Assembly: GCF_001423745.1 (NCBI RefSeq)
Contig: NZ_LMPC01000027.1
Span: forward strand, 52,039 to 116,038
DNA length: 64,000 nucleotides
DNA from: Arthrobacter sp. Leaf337
GTDB taxonomy: Bacteria; Actinomycetota; Actinomycetes; Actinomycetales; Micrococcaceae
Direction of reading: 5' to 3'
Both the position numbers and the translations under genes were made by a program. The notes below the pieces were generated by a model. That model was not told the origin of the DNA. It did no database searches and saw only the letters and a list, made by a program, of their open reading frames with translations. Of this stretch, positions 26,739 to 36,233 are shown piece by piece (positions within the stretch are counted from its first letter, which is position 1; each line of letters begins with the position of its first letter).

Positions 26739-27869
26739 ATGAAAGTTCCTGACGCGCCCAGGTCTGGGCCCGTGGTCATTATGGAGCCAAATTTCAACGG
26801 CCACCGCATGGTCTATTGTCGACTAATATCGGAATTTGCGCTTTCGCAATCGAGGCAAGTAATTCTCGCAACTAGCTCCGAAACAATTGATTCGACCGAG
26901 TACAAGACCCACATGAAGCACCTATCTCATAAGATATCTATCCATGATTTAGGGCCGCTCATGCCAAAGCCTAGCTGGCGATACCAGCGAAGATTGCTTC
27001 GCAACATTGACCGAATAGTAGCTGGTGATCATTTTGCCCACATAATTGTCTTGGAGGGGGATAAGTTCATTCTCCCACTGGCCGCCCATACTACGTCTCA
27101 TCGAAAGGCCTTGACCGTACTTGTTATGAGGGCTCCCCTTGAAGCCCGAGTTTCAGGGTTCAATAACCTCCTCAAGCGATTCGGCATCGCCGTATCTCAG
27201 CGGCGAGGCGTTGATATAAAAGTTCTGGCACCAGCACTCAAAGCTATACACCCCTATCGCTACCGGGGATATGATGCCGTGCCTGATCCAGTTGACATCA
27301 GTTCTACACCTGAATCAATAGAACGGTACCGGGCGGATATGAACCTGGATATGTCCAGACTGTGGGTGGGCGTATTTGGAAACATTACTCCGCGAAAGAA
27401 TCTCGATCTAGTTGCCGACGCAATCGGGAAGTGCCATTCATTGCAATATGGCCTTCTGATAGCTGGAAAGATCACCCAGGAAGAGCGTTCAAGGTGCGAT
27501 CCGAGTCTCCAGCGTCTTCGCGATTCCGGAACAGCCGTGATTTTCGACTCTCGACTGCTATCCGATAGCGAGTTGGATTCAGCGATCGCATCGGTACAAG
27601 TAGTAGCCATTGCTCACAGTTCGGAGGGACCCAGCGGAATCTTGGGCAAAGCCGCTGCTTCCGGCGTCCCAGTTGCGGCAGCTGGGGCAGTCAGCCTGCG
27701 AGAAGATATTGAACGGCTTGGCGCTGGCACGTGGGCACCGCTAGATGTAGACGCTTTCGCCGACGCGTTGCACGGCGCTGCGACCTCTACTCGTAAGGAA
27801 AACGCCGGGTTGGCTGATGGTCGGGACTTCGCTTCAGCTTTGCTGTCAGTCACGCCGGGCAAGCAGTGA
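26739..27869 (+). CDS. Glycosyltransferase (GT4-like)
   Basis: 376 aa, with GAAAGGAAGC before ATG 26739. N-terminal half has VVIMEPNFNGHRMVYCRLISEFALS, a typical acceptor-side opening. C-terminal half has LWVGVFGNITPRKNLDLVADAI (donor-site Arg/Lys in ITPRKN), GLLIAGKIT and VVAIAHSSEGPSGILGKAAASGVPV where the EX7E region is expected. Less canonical than the other two, so the sugar cannot be named. Overlaps the flippase gene by 4 bp. No membrane segments. Confidence 0.78.
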   Translation: MKVPDAPRSGPVVIMEPNFNGHRMVYCRLISEFALSQSRQVILATSSETIDSTEYKTHMKHLSHKISIHDLGPLMPKPSWRYQRRLLRNIDRIVAGDHFAHIIVLEGDKFILPLAAHTTSHRKALTVLVMRAPLEARVSGFNNLLKRFGIAVSQRRGVDIKVLAPALKAIHPYRYRGYDAVPDPVDISSTPESIERYRADMNLDMSRLWVGVFGNITPRKNLDLVADAIGKCHSLQYGLLIAGKITQEERSRCDPSLQRLRDSGTAVIFDSRLLSDSELDSAIASVQVVAIAHSSEGPSGILGKAAASGVPVAAAGAVSLREDIERLGAGTWAPLDVDAFADALHGAATSTRKENAGLADGRDFASALLSVTPGKQ

Positions 27870-29092
27870 GTTTCTTCGGTAAGTTGTGGGCGCAGAAGAG
27901 ATTTGGTTCTGCTCTAGCTTTCCGAGTCATCGCCCGGTTCGCTGGTTCACTAGGTCAAGCTGGGTTCCTGATTCTTCTAGCACGAGAACTCGGACCCGCT
28001 GAATTTGGCATAGTAGCCATCGTTTTGTCTGTCGGATACATAGTCAGTGCGTTCACGAGCTTTGGCACAGGCGTACGAGTCCTCCGGTTGGCGGCTGAGA
28101 CCGATTCTCAGCGAACGGCTACAAAGTTCCTGTACATGCGGATAACTGGCACCGCATTGACGGCTGTGATTTGCAGCACTATGGTCTTTGCCGCAAGCCC
28201 GACCTCGACGTTAATTGCCGTCTCTATGATTGCCAGCGATCAAGTGGTCGATTACGCTCAGGCATATTTGGCTGGTACCAATCGGCAGATCAAGTCGTCG
28301 CTGGTTGTCATTTTCCAGCGACTCATTCCGTTCATGGTGATCGGTTCTGCGAGCCTCGCCAGTTTTTTCTCCGGAGAGCTGATCATGATCAGCTTCTTGT
28401 CGACTCTCATTTGCGGCCTACTGATTCCCTTGCGAGAACGAGCGAAAAGTGTGAGGTATTGGTCAAAGGACACTTGGTCGGAACTTAAAGGTTCCACTGG
28501 CTATTGGATGAGTAGTCTGGCTCCCAATATCGGTCAGTTGCAGGCACCGGCGCTAGGGCTAGTAGTCGACGCTGCGAGCGTTGGCCTCTTTGCAATAGCT
28601 GCAAGGTTGACGAACCCACTCTCGATTTTGGTCGGGGCTCTTCAGACTCTTCTGATGCCCGAGCTAGCCCGCCGGCGGGGCACGGCTCGATTTCGAACCC
28701 TGTATCGTGCCTCAGTGTCAGCGTCGGCTGCCTACGGACTCGCACTATGTCTTTCAGCATGGCTAATCACAGATATCGCAATTCTACTTCTAGGACGAGA
28801 CTATGAAAGTGCGCGTTGGCTCATCATCGGGATGATCATTGCGTCGGGAATGTCCGCAGTCTCTCAGGCATTCCAGTCGAAGCTCTTGGCTGAGGGCAGG
28901 GCCGCGGTTGTTGCATGGATCGTCGGTACTGGAAGTTCTATCGGACTTGCAGCCTTAGTGGTAATCGTGGCCCTAGGTGGTATGCCGTGGCTCTGGGTGA
29001 GTCCAATAGTTGCCCAAGCCATAATCGCGGTAGGCCTTGCGTCGAGCGCCAACGCCGCCCTTCCCAGAGTGGGTAGACATTCCAATCACTAG
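27866..29092 (+). CDS. Wzx-type oligosaccharide flippase
   Basis: 408 aa, GTG start overlapping the previous stop (GTGA). About 12 hydrophobic segments throughout; the first (FRVIARFAGSLGQAGFLILLARELGPAEFGIVAIVLS) contains the LARxLGPxxFG signature of the MOP/polysaccharide-synthase superfamily. Flips undecaprenyl-linked repeat units to the outer face for polymerisation. The last of the AT-rich genes; GC rises again in the sugar-nucleotide genes that follow. No Wzy accompanies it here. Confidence 0.9.
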   Translation: MSFFGKLWAQKRFGSALAFRVIARFAGSLGQAGFLILLARELGPAEFGIVAIVLSVGYIVSAFTSFGTGVRVLRLAAETDSQRTATKFLYMRITGTALTAVICSTMVFAASPTSTLIAVSMIASDQVVDYAQAYLAGTNRQIKSSLVVIFQRLIPFMVIGSASLASFFSGELIMISFLSTLICGLLIPLRERAKSVRYWSKDTWSELKGSTGYWMSSLAPNIGQLQAPALGLVVDAASVGLFAIAARLTNPLSILVGALQTLLMPELARRRGTARFRTLYRASVSASAAYGLALCLSAWLITDIAILLLGRDYESARWLIIGMIIASGMSAVSQAFQSKLLAEGRAAVVAWIVGTGSSIGLAALVVIVALGGMPWLWVSPIVAQAIIAVGLASSANAALPRVGRHSNH

Positions 29093-29315
29093 TCTGCCCA
29101 GGCAGAGGACGCCCCAGTTTCCGGGACGCCATTCGCTCCCCGGACCACTCCTCCTGACGAACTCTGGAAGCCTTCCCCGGTTAGGTTGGTGAATGACCCA
29201 GCCGAGAAACATTCCTGTCAATGGCGTCGCTGTAGGTAGTATTGGGGCGGATAAGCTTCACAACATCGCGCAGCATTCCTTGTTGCGCGATTCTTCATTT
29301 TACTTGGGGGCACCT

Positions 29316-30344
29316 TTGACCAAACGCGCGTTAATCACCGGCATCACTGGCCAGGATGGCTCTTACTTGGCAGAACTACTCCTGCGTAAGGGGTACGAGG
29401 TCCACGGACTCATCCGAAGGGCTTCGACGTTCAACACGGCACGGATCGACCACATGTATGTAGATCCTCATGACCCAGCAGCTAAGCTTTTCCTTCATTA
29501 CGGTGACTTGAGCGACGGTGCTAGGCTCGTAACGCTCCTTGCGGAAATTAAGCCAGACGAAGTGTATAACCTGGCCGCACAGTCCCATGTGCGAGTCTCG
29601 TTTGATGAACCAGAGCACACGGCAGATACAACAGGTGTCGGCACAATCCGCCTTCTCGAAGCGGTTCGTATGTCAGGTATCAAGACTAGGTTTTACCAAG
29701 CTTCCTCCTCCGAAATGTTCGGTGCCACACCGCCGCCCCAGAATGAAGAGACGCCCTTCTATCCCCGCTCTCCCTATGGCGCGGCCAAGGTGTACAGCTA
29801 CTGGATCACAAAGAACTACCGCGAGGCGTACGGCATGTTCGCTGTCAACGGGATTCTCTTTAATCATGAATCCCCCCGCCGCGGTGAGACGTTCGTCACT
29901 CGGAAGATCACGCGAGCTGTGGCTGCAATCAAAGCCGGGAAGCAGGACGTTCTGTATATGGGTAACCTGGATGCCGTCCGCGACTGGGGATACGCTGCCG
30001 AGTACGTTGAGGGCATGTGGCGGATGCTCCAAGTTGATGAACCGGATGACTTCGTTTTGGCCACGGGCGGGAACTACACCGTGCGCGACTTCCTTCAGAT
30101 CTCATTCGAACACGCCGGCCTCAACTGGGAGAATCACGTACGCTTCGACGAGCGCTACCTGCGCCCGACGGAGGTTGACGCTTTGGTGGGCGATGCCTCT
30201 AAAGCTCAGGAGAAGTTGGGGTGGAAGGCGTCCGTCCATACGCCGGAACTGGCGCGCATAATGGTCGACGCTGACATTGAGGCTCTCAAGCATGCGGGCA
30301 ATCATTGGATCGACAGTGTGGACCTGGCAACGTGGAAGAACTAA
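29316..30344 (+). CDS. gmd: GDP-mannose 4,6-dehydratase
   Basis: 342 aa from TTG 29316 (LTKRALITGITGQDGSYLAELL), with GGGGG 5 nt upstream; an ATG 123 bp earlier would add an unrelated extension. Converts GDP-mannose to GDP-4-keto-6-deoxymannose, the first step to GDP-fucose. NADP-binding GITGQDGSY at the N-terminus, RRASTFNTARIDHMY, the catalytic Ser/Thr region SSSEMFG with Glu, and YGAAKVYSYW (YxxxK). FNHESPRRGETFVTRKI is the substrate-binding family signature. Six bases before the next gene, whose product completes the pathway. Confidence 0.95.
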   Translation: MTKRALITGITGQDGSYLAELLLRKGYEVHGLIRRASTFNTARIDHMYVDPHDPAAKLFLHYGDLSDGARLVTLLAEIKPDEVYNLAAQSHVRVSFDEPEHTADTTGVGTIRLLEAVRMSGIKTRFYQASSSEMFGATPPPQNEETPFYPRSPYGAAKVYSYWITKNYREAYGMFAVNGILFNHESPRRGETFVTRKITRAVAAIKAGKQDVLYMGNLDAVRDWGYAAEYVEGMWRMLQVDEPDDFVLATGGNYTVRDFLQISFEHAGLNWENHVRFDERYLRPTEVDALVGDASKAQEKLGWKASVHTPELARIMVDADIEALKHAGNHWIDSVDLATWKN

Positions 30345-30349
30345 ACGTC

Positions 30350-31318
30350 GTGCCGACCGATTTCACACCCGGCGAACTTGATAGGTCAGAAACTTTCTAC
30401 GTTGCAGGTCATAAGGGCCTAGTTGGGTCCGCCATTTGGCGAAACCTTAAAGCCGCAGGTTTCACTAATCTGATCGGCCGCACTTCGTCCGACCTCGATC
30501 TGAAGGAGCGCGATGCGGTGTTCGCGTTCTTCGCGGCAACCAAACCAAAGTATGTGGTGCTTGCGGCGGCTAAAGTCGGAGGAATTCTGGCTAATAGCAC
30601 CTATCCAGTGGACTTCCTCAGCGAAAATCTCCGGATTCAAGTAAATGTCCTGGATGCTGCGGTCAAACACGGTGTAGAACGTCTCCTATTCCTCGGGTCG
30701 TCGTGCATCTATCCCAAGTTTGCTGAACAGCCCATACGTGAAGATTCCCTGCTCACAGGTCATCTAGAGCCGACAAACGATGCCTACGCAATCGCCAAGA
30801 TTGCCGGAATCATGCAAATTCAGGCCGTCCGTCGGCAGTACGGGCTGCCGTGGATTTCTGCTATGCCGACTAATTTGTATGGGCCGGGAGACAACTTTTC
30901 TCCTGAGGGGTCACATGTACTGCCGGCAATGATTCGGCGTTATGACGATGCTGCCAAGTCGGGTGCCTCCAGCGTGACCAACTGGGGCACGGGGACTCCT
31001 CGGCGAGAATTCCTGCATGTGGATGACATGGCGTCTGCGTGCCTGCACCTCTTGGAGAACTACGATGGGCCCGCCCAAGTAAACGTGGGCACCGGGACTG
31101 ATGTAACTATCAAGGAACTCGCAGCGATAGTTGCTGATGCTGTGGGCTTCGACGGCGAGATGGTCTGGGATACCACCAAACCGGACGGTACGCCACAGAA
31201 GCTCTTAGATGTATCTGAGCTCACCAAAGCGGGCTGGACTGCAGGGATCGGGTTGCAAGACGGCGTTCAGCGGACTGTCGAGTGGTACCGCGCAAACGTC
31301 GACAGTGTCAGATCCTAA
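30350..31318 (+). CDS. fcl: GDP-L-fucose synthase
   Basis: 322 aa from GTG 30350, 6 nt after the gmd stop with GGAAGAA upstream. Epimerases and reduces GDP-4-keto-6-deoxymannose to GDP-L-fucose. Contains the NADPH-binding GHKGLVGSAIWR, KVGGILANSTYPVDFL, FLGSSCIYPK (catalytic Ser and Cys), and YAIAKIAGI (YxxxK), with NLYGPGDNFSPEGSHVLPAMI and PRREFLHVDDMA following. Pairs with gmd, so fucose or a derivative should be part of the polymer. Confidence 0.95.
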   Translation: MPTDFTPGELDRSETFYVAGHKGLVGSAIWRNLKAAGFTNLIGRTSSDLDLKERDAVFAFFAATKPKYVVLAAAKVGGILANSTYPVDFLSENLRIQVNVLDAAVKHGVERLLFLGSSCIYPKFAEQPIREDSLLTGHLEPTNDAYAIAKIAGIMQIQAVRRQYGLPWISAMPTNLYGPGDNFSPEGSHVLPAMIRRYDDAAKSGASSVTNWGTGTPRREFLHVDDMASACLHLLENYDGPAQVNVGTGTDVTIKELAAIVADAVGFDGEMVWDTTKPDGTPQKLLDVSELTKAGWTAGIGLQDGVQRTVEWYRANVDSVRS

Positions 31319-31327
31319 AGGCTAGCA

Positions 31328-32812
31328 ATGGGGGCAGCGGCAGGCTTGAAAACCAAAGTCATAAAAAGCATTCGAGAATCAACGGGCGCTTCTGACTGGC
31401 GGCGACGGTACTCGTCACGCATTAGGTTTATTGACGCCGGAGTAATCATCTGGGCAGTGGCGGGTGCCTTCGGCATCAGATTCGGTATCCCTGACCTCGA
31501 CACCAGCCACATTCGTGACTCTGACTACGTCCTGCTCTCCATTGCACTTGTTGTAGCGTGGTGGATCTTACTTGAGGTCTGGGGCTCACGAGAGGCTCGA
31601 GTACTCGGCTCAGGAGCAGAAGAATACAAGCGCGTTATTGCCAGTTCCGCCTGGTTGTTCGGTTTAGTAGCGATCGTGTCTTATGCACTGAAGATAGACA
31701 CAGCCCGGGGTTTTGTCGGTTTGGCTTTCCCCGCAGGTGCCGCGGGCCTGCTAATAGGTCGTTGGCTCGTCAGACAGCACCTTTCCCTGGAACGTAAATA
31801 TGGGAAGAGCGACTCACGGGTACTTATCATTGGCGGCCCATTCTCTGCGGCCCACTTGGTCCGATCACTTAATAGCGCACCTTCAGCCGGGTATCGCCCT
31901 GTTGGTGTTCACTTGCCCGGGGCTGTTCCTGAACTGACGTCGAACTTCTCAGTGCCGGTCACTGGCACTCAGGCCGACTTCGATTCCATACTGGCCATCA
32001 TTGTCGAGGCAAATGTAGATGCTGTGGCTGTCTCTGCGGGTGTTAACATGCATCCCCAAGACCTTCGACGACTCGGGTGGGAGCTTGCAGCGAGAGATAT
32101 TGGGATGATCTTGGCACCGGCTCTTACGGACGTAGCGGGACCTCGAATTCATACCCAGCCGGTCGCTGGTTTACCACTGATCCATGTGTCTACCCCCAAG
32201 CTCACAGGCGGGAAGAAAGTGGCCAAGCGGGCTTTCGACATAGTAGGTGCGGGCGTGTTGGTTGCCTGCCTCGCGCCGTTGTTCCTTGTGTTGGCTGCGC
32301 TAGTCCGCTTTACGGATCCTGGCCCTGTCTTCTATCGCCAAGAACGAATTGGTCTTCGCGGGACGACTTTTCACATGCTGAAGTTCCGGTCTATGAAAGT
32401 CGACGCTGACGCCCAGTTAGGCGAGTTACTGGCAGCACAAGGCTCCGCTGATACACCTCTTTTCAAGGTTGAAAATGACCCGAGGATCACGCCCCTAGGA
32501 CGGGTCTTGCGAAAGTACTCTCTGGATGAGCTGCCCCAGCTACTCAACGTGCTGGGCGGTAGCATGAGCCTTGTCGGCCCGAGGCCGCAGCGCGAAGGCG
32601 AAGTTGCACTCTATGACGACGCGGCCCATCGGCGGCTCTACGTTAGTCCTGGCATGAGCGGCCTTTGGCAGGTCAGTGGGCGCTCCAACCTTAGCTGGGA
32701 GGAGAGCATCCGGCTCGACCTCTACTATGTGGAAAACTGGTCGCTCATGGGTGACGTGGTCATTCTCTTCAAGACTTTCAAAGCCGTATTTACAAGCACG
32801 GGCGCGGTTTGA
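31328..32812 (+). CDS. Exopolysaccharide polyprenyl glycosylphosphotransferase (initiating sugar transferase)
   Basis: 494 aa. Four or five TM segments in the N-terminal half, a central Rossmann-like CoA_binding_3 region (SRVLIIGGPFSAAHLVRSL), then TM5 (AFDIVGAGVLVACLAPLFLVLAALVRF) and the cytoplasmic bacterial sugar transferase domain: DPGPVFYRQERIGLRG, FHMLKFRSMKVDAD, RITPLGRVLRKYSLDELPQLLNVLGGSMSLVGPRPQ. Transfers sugar-1-phosphate (often glucose or galactose) to undecaprenyl phosphate to start each repeat unit. Full length for the WbaP/WcaJ type. Confidence 0.93.
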   Translation: MGAAAGLKTKVIKSIRESTGASDWRRRYSSRIRFIDAGVIIWAVAGAFGIRFGIPDLDTSHIRDSDYVLLSIALVVAWWILLEVWGSREARVLGSGAEEYKRVIASSAWLFGLVAIVSYALKIDTARGFVGLAFPAGAAGLLIGRWLVRQHLSLERKYGKSDSRVLIIGGPFSAAHLVRSLNSAPSAGYRPVGVHLPGAVPELTSNFSVPVTGTQADFDSILAIIVEANVDAVAVSAGVNMHPQDLRRLGWELAARDIGMILAPALTDVAGPRIHTQPVAGLPLIHVSTPKLTGGKKVAKRAFDIVGAGVLVACLAPLFLVLAALVRFTDPGPVFYRQERIGLRGTTFHMLKFRSMKVDADAQLGELLAAQGSADTPLFKVENDPRITPLGRVLRKYSLDELPQLLNVLGGSMSLVGPRPQREGEVALYDDAAHRRLYVSPGMSGLWQVSGRSNLSWEESIRLDLYYVENWSLMGDVVILFKTFKAVFTSTGAV

Positions 32813-32870
32813 AAAGTTCCGCTCTTTTTCAACGGCAACAACCGCCCATTCTCTTGGGGAAGGCATCAAA

Positions 32871-34184
32871 ATGCGTATATCAGTAATCGGCTGCGGGTAT
32901 CTCGGAGCCGTCCATGCAGCTTGCATGGCCAAACTTGGACACGATGTCGTTGGCATAGACGTTGACGAACAAAAAATTGCTGCACTCTCAGCAGCCAAGG
33001 CACCGTTCTACGAACCGGGACTTGAAGAGCTTCTCGAAGAGGTCCAGACAACCGGCCGGTTGTCCTTCACAACCGACATGTCGGCGGCTGCCGGCAGTCG
33101 TGTGCACTTCGTCTGTGTTGGCACTCCACAGAAGAAAGGCGAGAACGGCGCGGACCTGACCTACGTCGATGCCGCCGTCAATGGGCTCGTGCAATACTTG
33201 GCGCCGGGGGACATCGTCGTAGGAAAATCGACGGTCCCCGTTGGAACAGCCTCGCGGCTCTCCGATCTGGTGAGAGCTCACGAGTCGGATGCCCATCTGA
33301 TATGGAATCCCGAGTTTCTTCGCGAAGGCCACGCAGTAACCGACACGCTCAATCCTGACCGGTTCGTTTACGGCGTCGCCGGTGGCTCCGAAGACCATCC
33401 GGCTGTCGCTATCCTGGACGACGTCTACTCTGTTTCGCTCTCCGCTGGAACTCCTCGGCTCATCACTGATCACCCGACCGCCGAGTTGGTCAAAACCGCC
33501 GCCAACTCATTCCTGGCGACCAAGATCTCCTTCATCAATGCAATGGCTGAACTGTGCGAGGCTGCTGGCGCTGACGTAACGCGTCTGGCGGATGCTATCG
33601 GTATGGACGACCGAATCGGCCGGAAATTCCTCAATGCCGGCATCGGCTTCGGCGGAGGCTGCTTGCCGAAGGACATTCGGGCTTTTATGGCACGAGCCGG
33701 CGAATTGGGTGCGGACCAAGCCCTAACCTTCCTGCGGGAAGTTGACTCTATCAACATGCGGCGCCGCACGCGCGTGGTGGAACTGACTCGCGATCTCTGC
33801 GGCGGAACCCTGCTGGGCAAGCGAATTACAGTTCTGGGAGCAGCATTCAAGCCGGAAAGTGACGACGTTCGAGACTCCCCCGCGCTCAGTATTGCCGCGC
33901 AACTCCAGCTGCAGGGTGCCGTTGTGACCGTGACAGATCCCAAAGCCCTTGCGAACGCGGCCAAGAGGTTTCCGGAGCTTCATTACGAGACCGAGACAAA
34001 CATTTCAGTCGAAAAGGCCGACGCCCTGCTGCTACTTACGGAGTGGCAGGAATACCGGAATCTTGACCCGTACGAGCTCGGCGGGCGCGTCTCATCCCTC
34101 CGCATCCTTGACGGACGCAACGTTCTGGACTCGGAAAAGTGGCGAGCCGCGGGCTGGGTTTATCGCGGGTTGGGACGCCCTTGA
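32871..34184 (+). CDS. ugd: UDP-glucose 6-dehydrogenase
   Basis: 437 aa from ATG 32871 (MRISVIGCGYLGAVHAACMAKLGHDVVGID), with GGGGAAGG upstream. Oxidises UDP-glucose to UDP-glucuronate with NAD. NAD-binding GCGYLGAV, KSTVPVGTA, NPEFLREGHAV, the central helix TAANSFLATKISFINAMAEL, and the catalytic Cys in GIGFGGGCLPKDIRAF. The C-terminal domain includes LGAAFKPESDDVRDSPAL. Provides glucuronic acid, so the polymer is probably acidic; galU at 37.6 kb makes its substrate. Confidence 0.95.
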   Translation: MRISVIGCGYLGAVHAACMAKLGHDVVGIDVDEQKIAALSAAKAPFYEPGLEELLEEVQTTGRLSFTTDMSAAAGSRVHFVCVGTPQKKGENGADLTYVDAAVNGLVQYLAPGDIVVGKSTVPVGTASRLSDLVRAHESDAHLIWNPEFLREGHAVTDTLNPDRFVYGVAGGSEDHPAVAILDDVYSVSLSAGTPRLITDHPTAELVKTAANSFLATKISFINAMAELCEAAGADVTRLADAIGMDDRIGRKFLNAGIGFGGGCLPKDIRAFMARAGELGADQALTFLREVDSINMRRRTRVVELTRDLCGGTLLGKRITVLGAAFKPESDDVRDSPALSIAAQLQLQGAVVTVTDPKALANAAKRFPELHYETETNISVEKADALLLLTEWQEYRNLDPYELGGRVSSLRILDGRNVLDSEKWRAAGWVYRGLGRP

Positions 34185-34186
34185 CG

Positions 34187-36061
34187 ATGGGTCACATGGA
34201 TGACGACCAAAACCCGGCCGTAAGGGGCCCCAGTCGCTCTAAGGGTCTGGCTAGAAGCAAGCGGCGCCGTCCGCTCCTTATTTCGGCGGTGGTTCTTGCC
34301 TCGGTTGGACTCCTGCTGCTGGCTGCTGGCGCATGGTTGGGTACAAGAGCGAACATCGTCAAGAACCAGCTTGAAGCAGCGGCTCAGCTAATCCCTGTAC
34401 TCAAAACGGATATGGCGGACAACAAGCCCGAACAGGCCTCCGATACGGTCGAACAGCTCCGCTCGCATACAAAAGCGGCACGCGAAGCCGTCGAAGATCC
34501 GGTCTGGACATTAGCCTCCGTAGCGCCCGGCGTTGGCCCGAACTTCAGTGCAGTGGCTGAGGTTGCTCGCTCAGCTGACGACGTATCCACGTTGGGCGTC
34601 GCCCCACTGGTCCGGGTGTTTGATTCGCTCAACTGGGACAGCCTTGTACCGAGCAGCGCAGGGACCGACCTGAGCGGCCTCCAAAAGGCCTCCCCTAGTA
34701 TTGTGTCCGCGGCTCATGCTGTTCGCGTATCTGCGGATCGGCTCGAGCGAATCGATGCCGGCGATCTCTTGCCCCAGGTCGCTGACCCACTGGCGCGAGC
34801 TAGGGAGCAACTTGAGGCAGTGACCGGAGCGCTGGACGCTTCGGCCGATGCCTCACAGGTCGCCCCCGGCCTGCTGGGGGCAAACGGCCCGCGGAACTAC
34901 CTGCTGATGATCCAAAACAATGCCGAAGTCCGGGCCTCGGGAGGCATCCCCGGAGCTCTTGCCGTGCTGACCGTCGATCAAGGGAGACTCTCGCTGGCCG
35001 CCCAAAGCAGTGCTGGCGACGTTGGAGTCATGCAACCGCCTCTGCCCGTTGACGCCGAACAACAACAGATCTATTCCGGACGCCTTGGAAAATTCATGCA
35101 GGACGTCAACCTGACGCCGGACTTTGCTACTACTGCGACTACAGCCCAGGCGATGTGGGAGCGAAAATCAGGACAGCGCGTCGATGGCGTCATTTCTATG
35201 GACCCTGTGGCACTGAGCTACATTTTGGACGCCACGGGCCCTGTCAAAATCAGCAACCCAGAACTACTCGCATTGGCTTCCGGTCTCCCTACGGAGTTGA
35301 ACGGCAAGAACGTTGTGCCGACTTTGCTCTCCGATGTCTACGCCAAGATCGAACAGCCAAAGCTTCAAGACGCCTACTTTGCAGGCGTCGCCCAGGAAGT
35401 CTTCACTGCTCTCTCCAACGGTAAGGGTGACGCGAAGGCCCTCGTCGAGGGCATTACGCGCGGAACTAGTGAAGGGCGCGTCCTTGTTTGGTCGGGCAAG
35501 ACGGATGAACAGTCGATCATTGCAAAGTACGCCTTGAGCGGCTCAGTATCCGGCGCCAGCGTCGCTCCGGCTCAGTTCGGCGTGTACTTCAACGACGGAA
35601 CAGGCGCCAAGATGGACTACTACGTCAAGCGCACGGTGCAACTCGTTGAAGAATGCACTGGAAATGACTACGGACAACTAAAAGTCCGGATCACGAGCAC
35701 CAATACAGCACCGGCGGATGCCGCTAACGCATTGCCGGAATACGTGACTGGGGGCGGCATCTTTGGCGTACCGCCGGGTTCGGTACAGACAAATGTCATC
35801 GCTTACGGCCCAGTCCAAGCGAACGTCGAAACCGCGACCGTAGACGGCAAAAAGACGGATTTCGCCGCGCACAGGCACAGCAACAGGCCAGTAGGATCCG
35901 TAACAGTCACTTTGGCGCCTGGTCAAAGCAGCACAGTGGAACTGACTTTCGGAAAGATTGTCCAACACACTGAACCTAACCTGGTTGTCACGCCGACTGT
36001 CCAGCCAATCAAAGATGTGGTGCTCGGCACCAAACCGGCAGAATGCGTTCCGGGTAAGTAG
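34187..36061 (+). CDS. DUF4012-domain membrane-anchored protein
   Basis: 624 aa from ATG 34187, 2 nt after the ugd stop. Basic N-terminus (RSKGLARSKRRR), one TM segment (PLLISAVVLASVGLLLLAAGAWLG), then a large extracytoplasmic domain. The DUF4012 hallmark is at NYLLMIQNNAEVRASGGIPGALAVLTVDQGRL, where LLMIQNNAELRATGG is usual, plus DGVISMDPVALSYILDATGPV. Found next to polysaccharide genes in many actinobacteria; function unknown. The PVAL/ATGP region is conserved and the C-terminal third is a beta-rich adhesin-like module. Ends the exopolysaccharide operon, followed by a palindromic stem-loop. Confidence 0.88.
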   Translation: MGHMDDDQNPAVRGPSRSKGLARSKRRRPLLISAVVLASVGLLLLAAGAWLGTRANIVKNQLEAAAQLIPVLKTDMADNKPEQASDTVEQLRSHTKAAREAVEDPVWTLASVAPGVGPNFSAVAEVARSADDVSTLGVAPLVRVFDSLNWDSLVPSSAGTDLSGLQKASPSIVSAAHAVRVSADRLERIDAGDLLPQVADPLARAREQLEAVTGALDASADASQVAPGLLGANGPRNYLLMIQNNAEVRASGGIPGALAVLTVDQGRLSLAAQSSAGDVGVMQPPLPVDAEQQQIYSGRLGKFMQDVNLTPDFATTATTAQAMWERKSGQRVDGVISMDPVALSYILDATGPVKISNPELLALASGLPTELNGKNVVPTLLSDVYAKIEQPKLQDAYFAGVAQEVFTALSNGKGDAKALVEGITRGTSEGRVLVWSGKTDEQSIIAKYALSGSVSGASVAPAQFGVYFNDGTGAKMDYYVKRTVQLVEECTGNDYGQLKVRITSTNTAPADAANALPEYVTGGGIFGVPPGSVQTNVIAYGPVQANVETATVDGKKTDFAAHRHSNRPVGSVTVTLAPGQSSTVELTFGKIVQHTEPNLVVTPTVQPIKDVVLGTKPAECVPGK

Positions 36062-36101
36062 ACATCGCGTTAACAGTATGTAAAGCGACTTGATTCACTT
36101 T

Positions 36102-36127
36102 GGTAACACCCGTCACGGGGTGTTACC
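36102..36127 (+). terminator. Perfect 10-bp stem-loop after the DUF4012 gene
   Basis: GGTAACACCC (36102-36111) pairs with GGGTGTTACC (36118-36127) around a 6-nt loop; only a short T-rich tail (GTTTACT) follows. Terminator or palindromic operator for the next gene. Confidence 0.65.
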
Positions 36128-36233
36128 GTTTACTCGGGCACATCAAATGAGATTTCAACCTACGGTCACTCGGGGGATCGGAAATCTCCACCACATCACG
36201 TGACACATCGTAATTACGGTCTCAGGGGGACTC

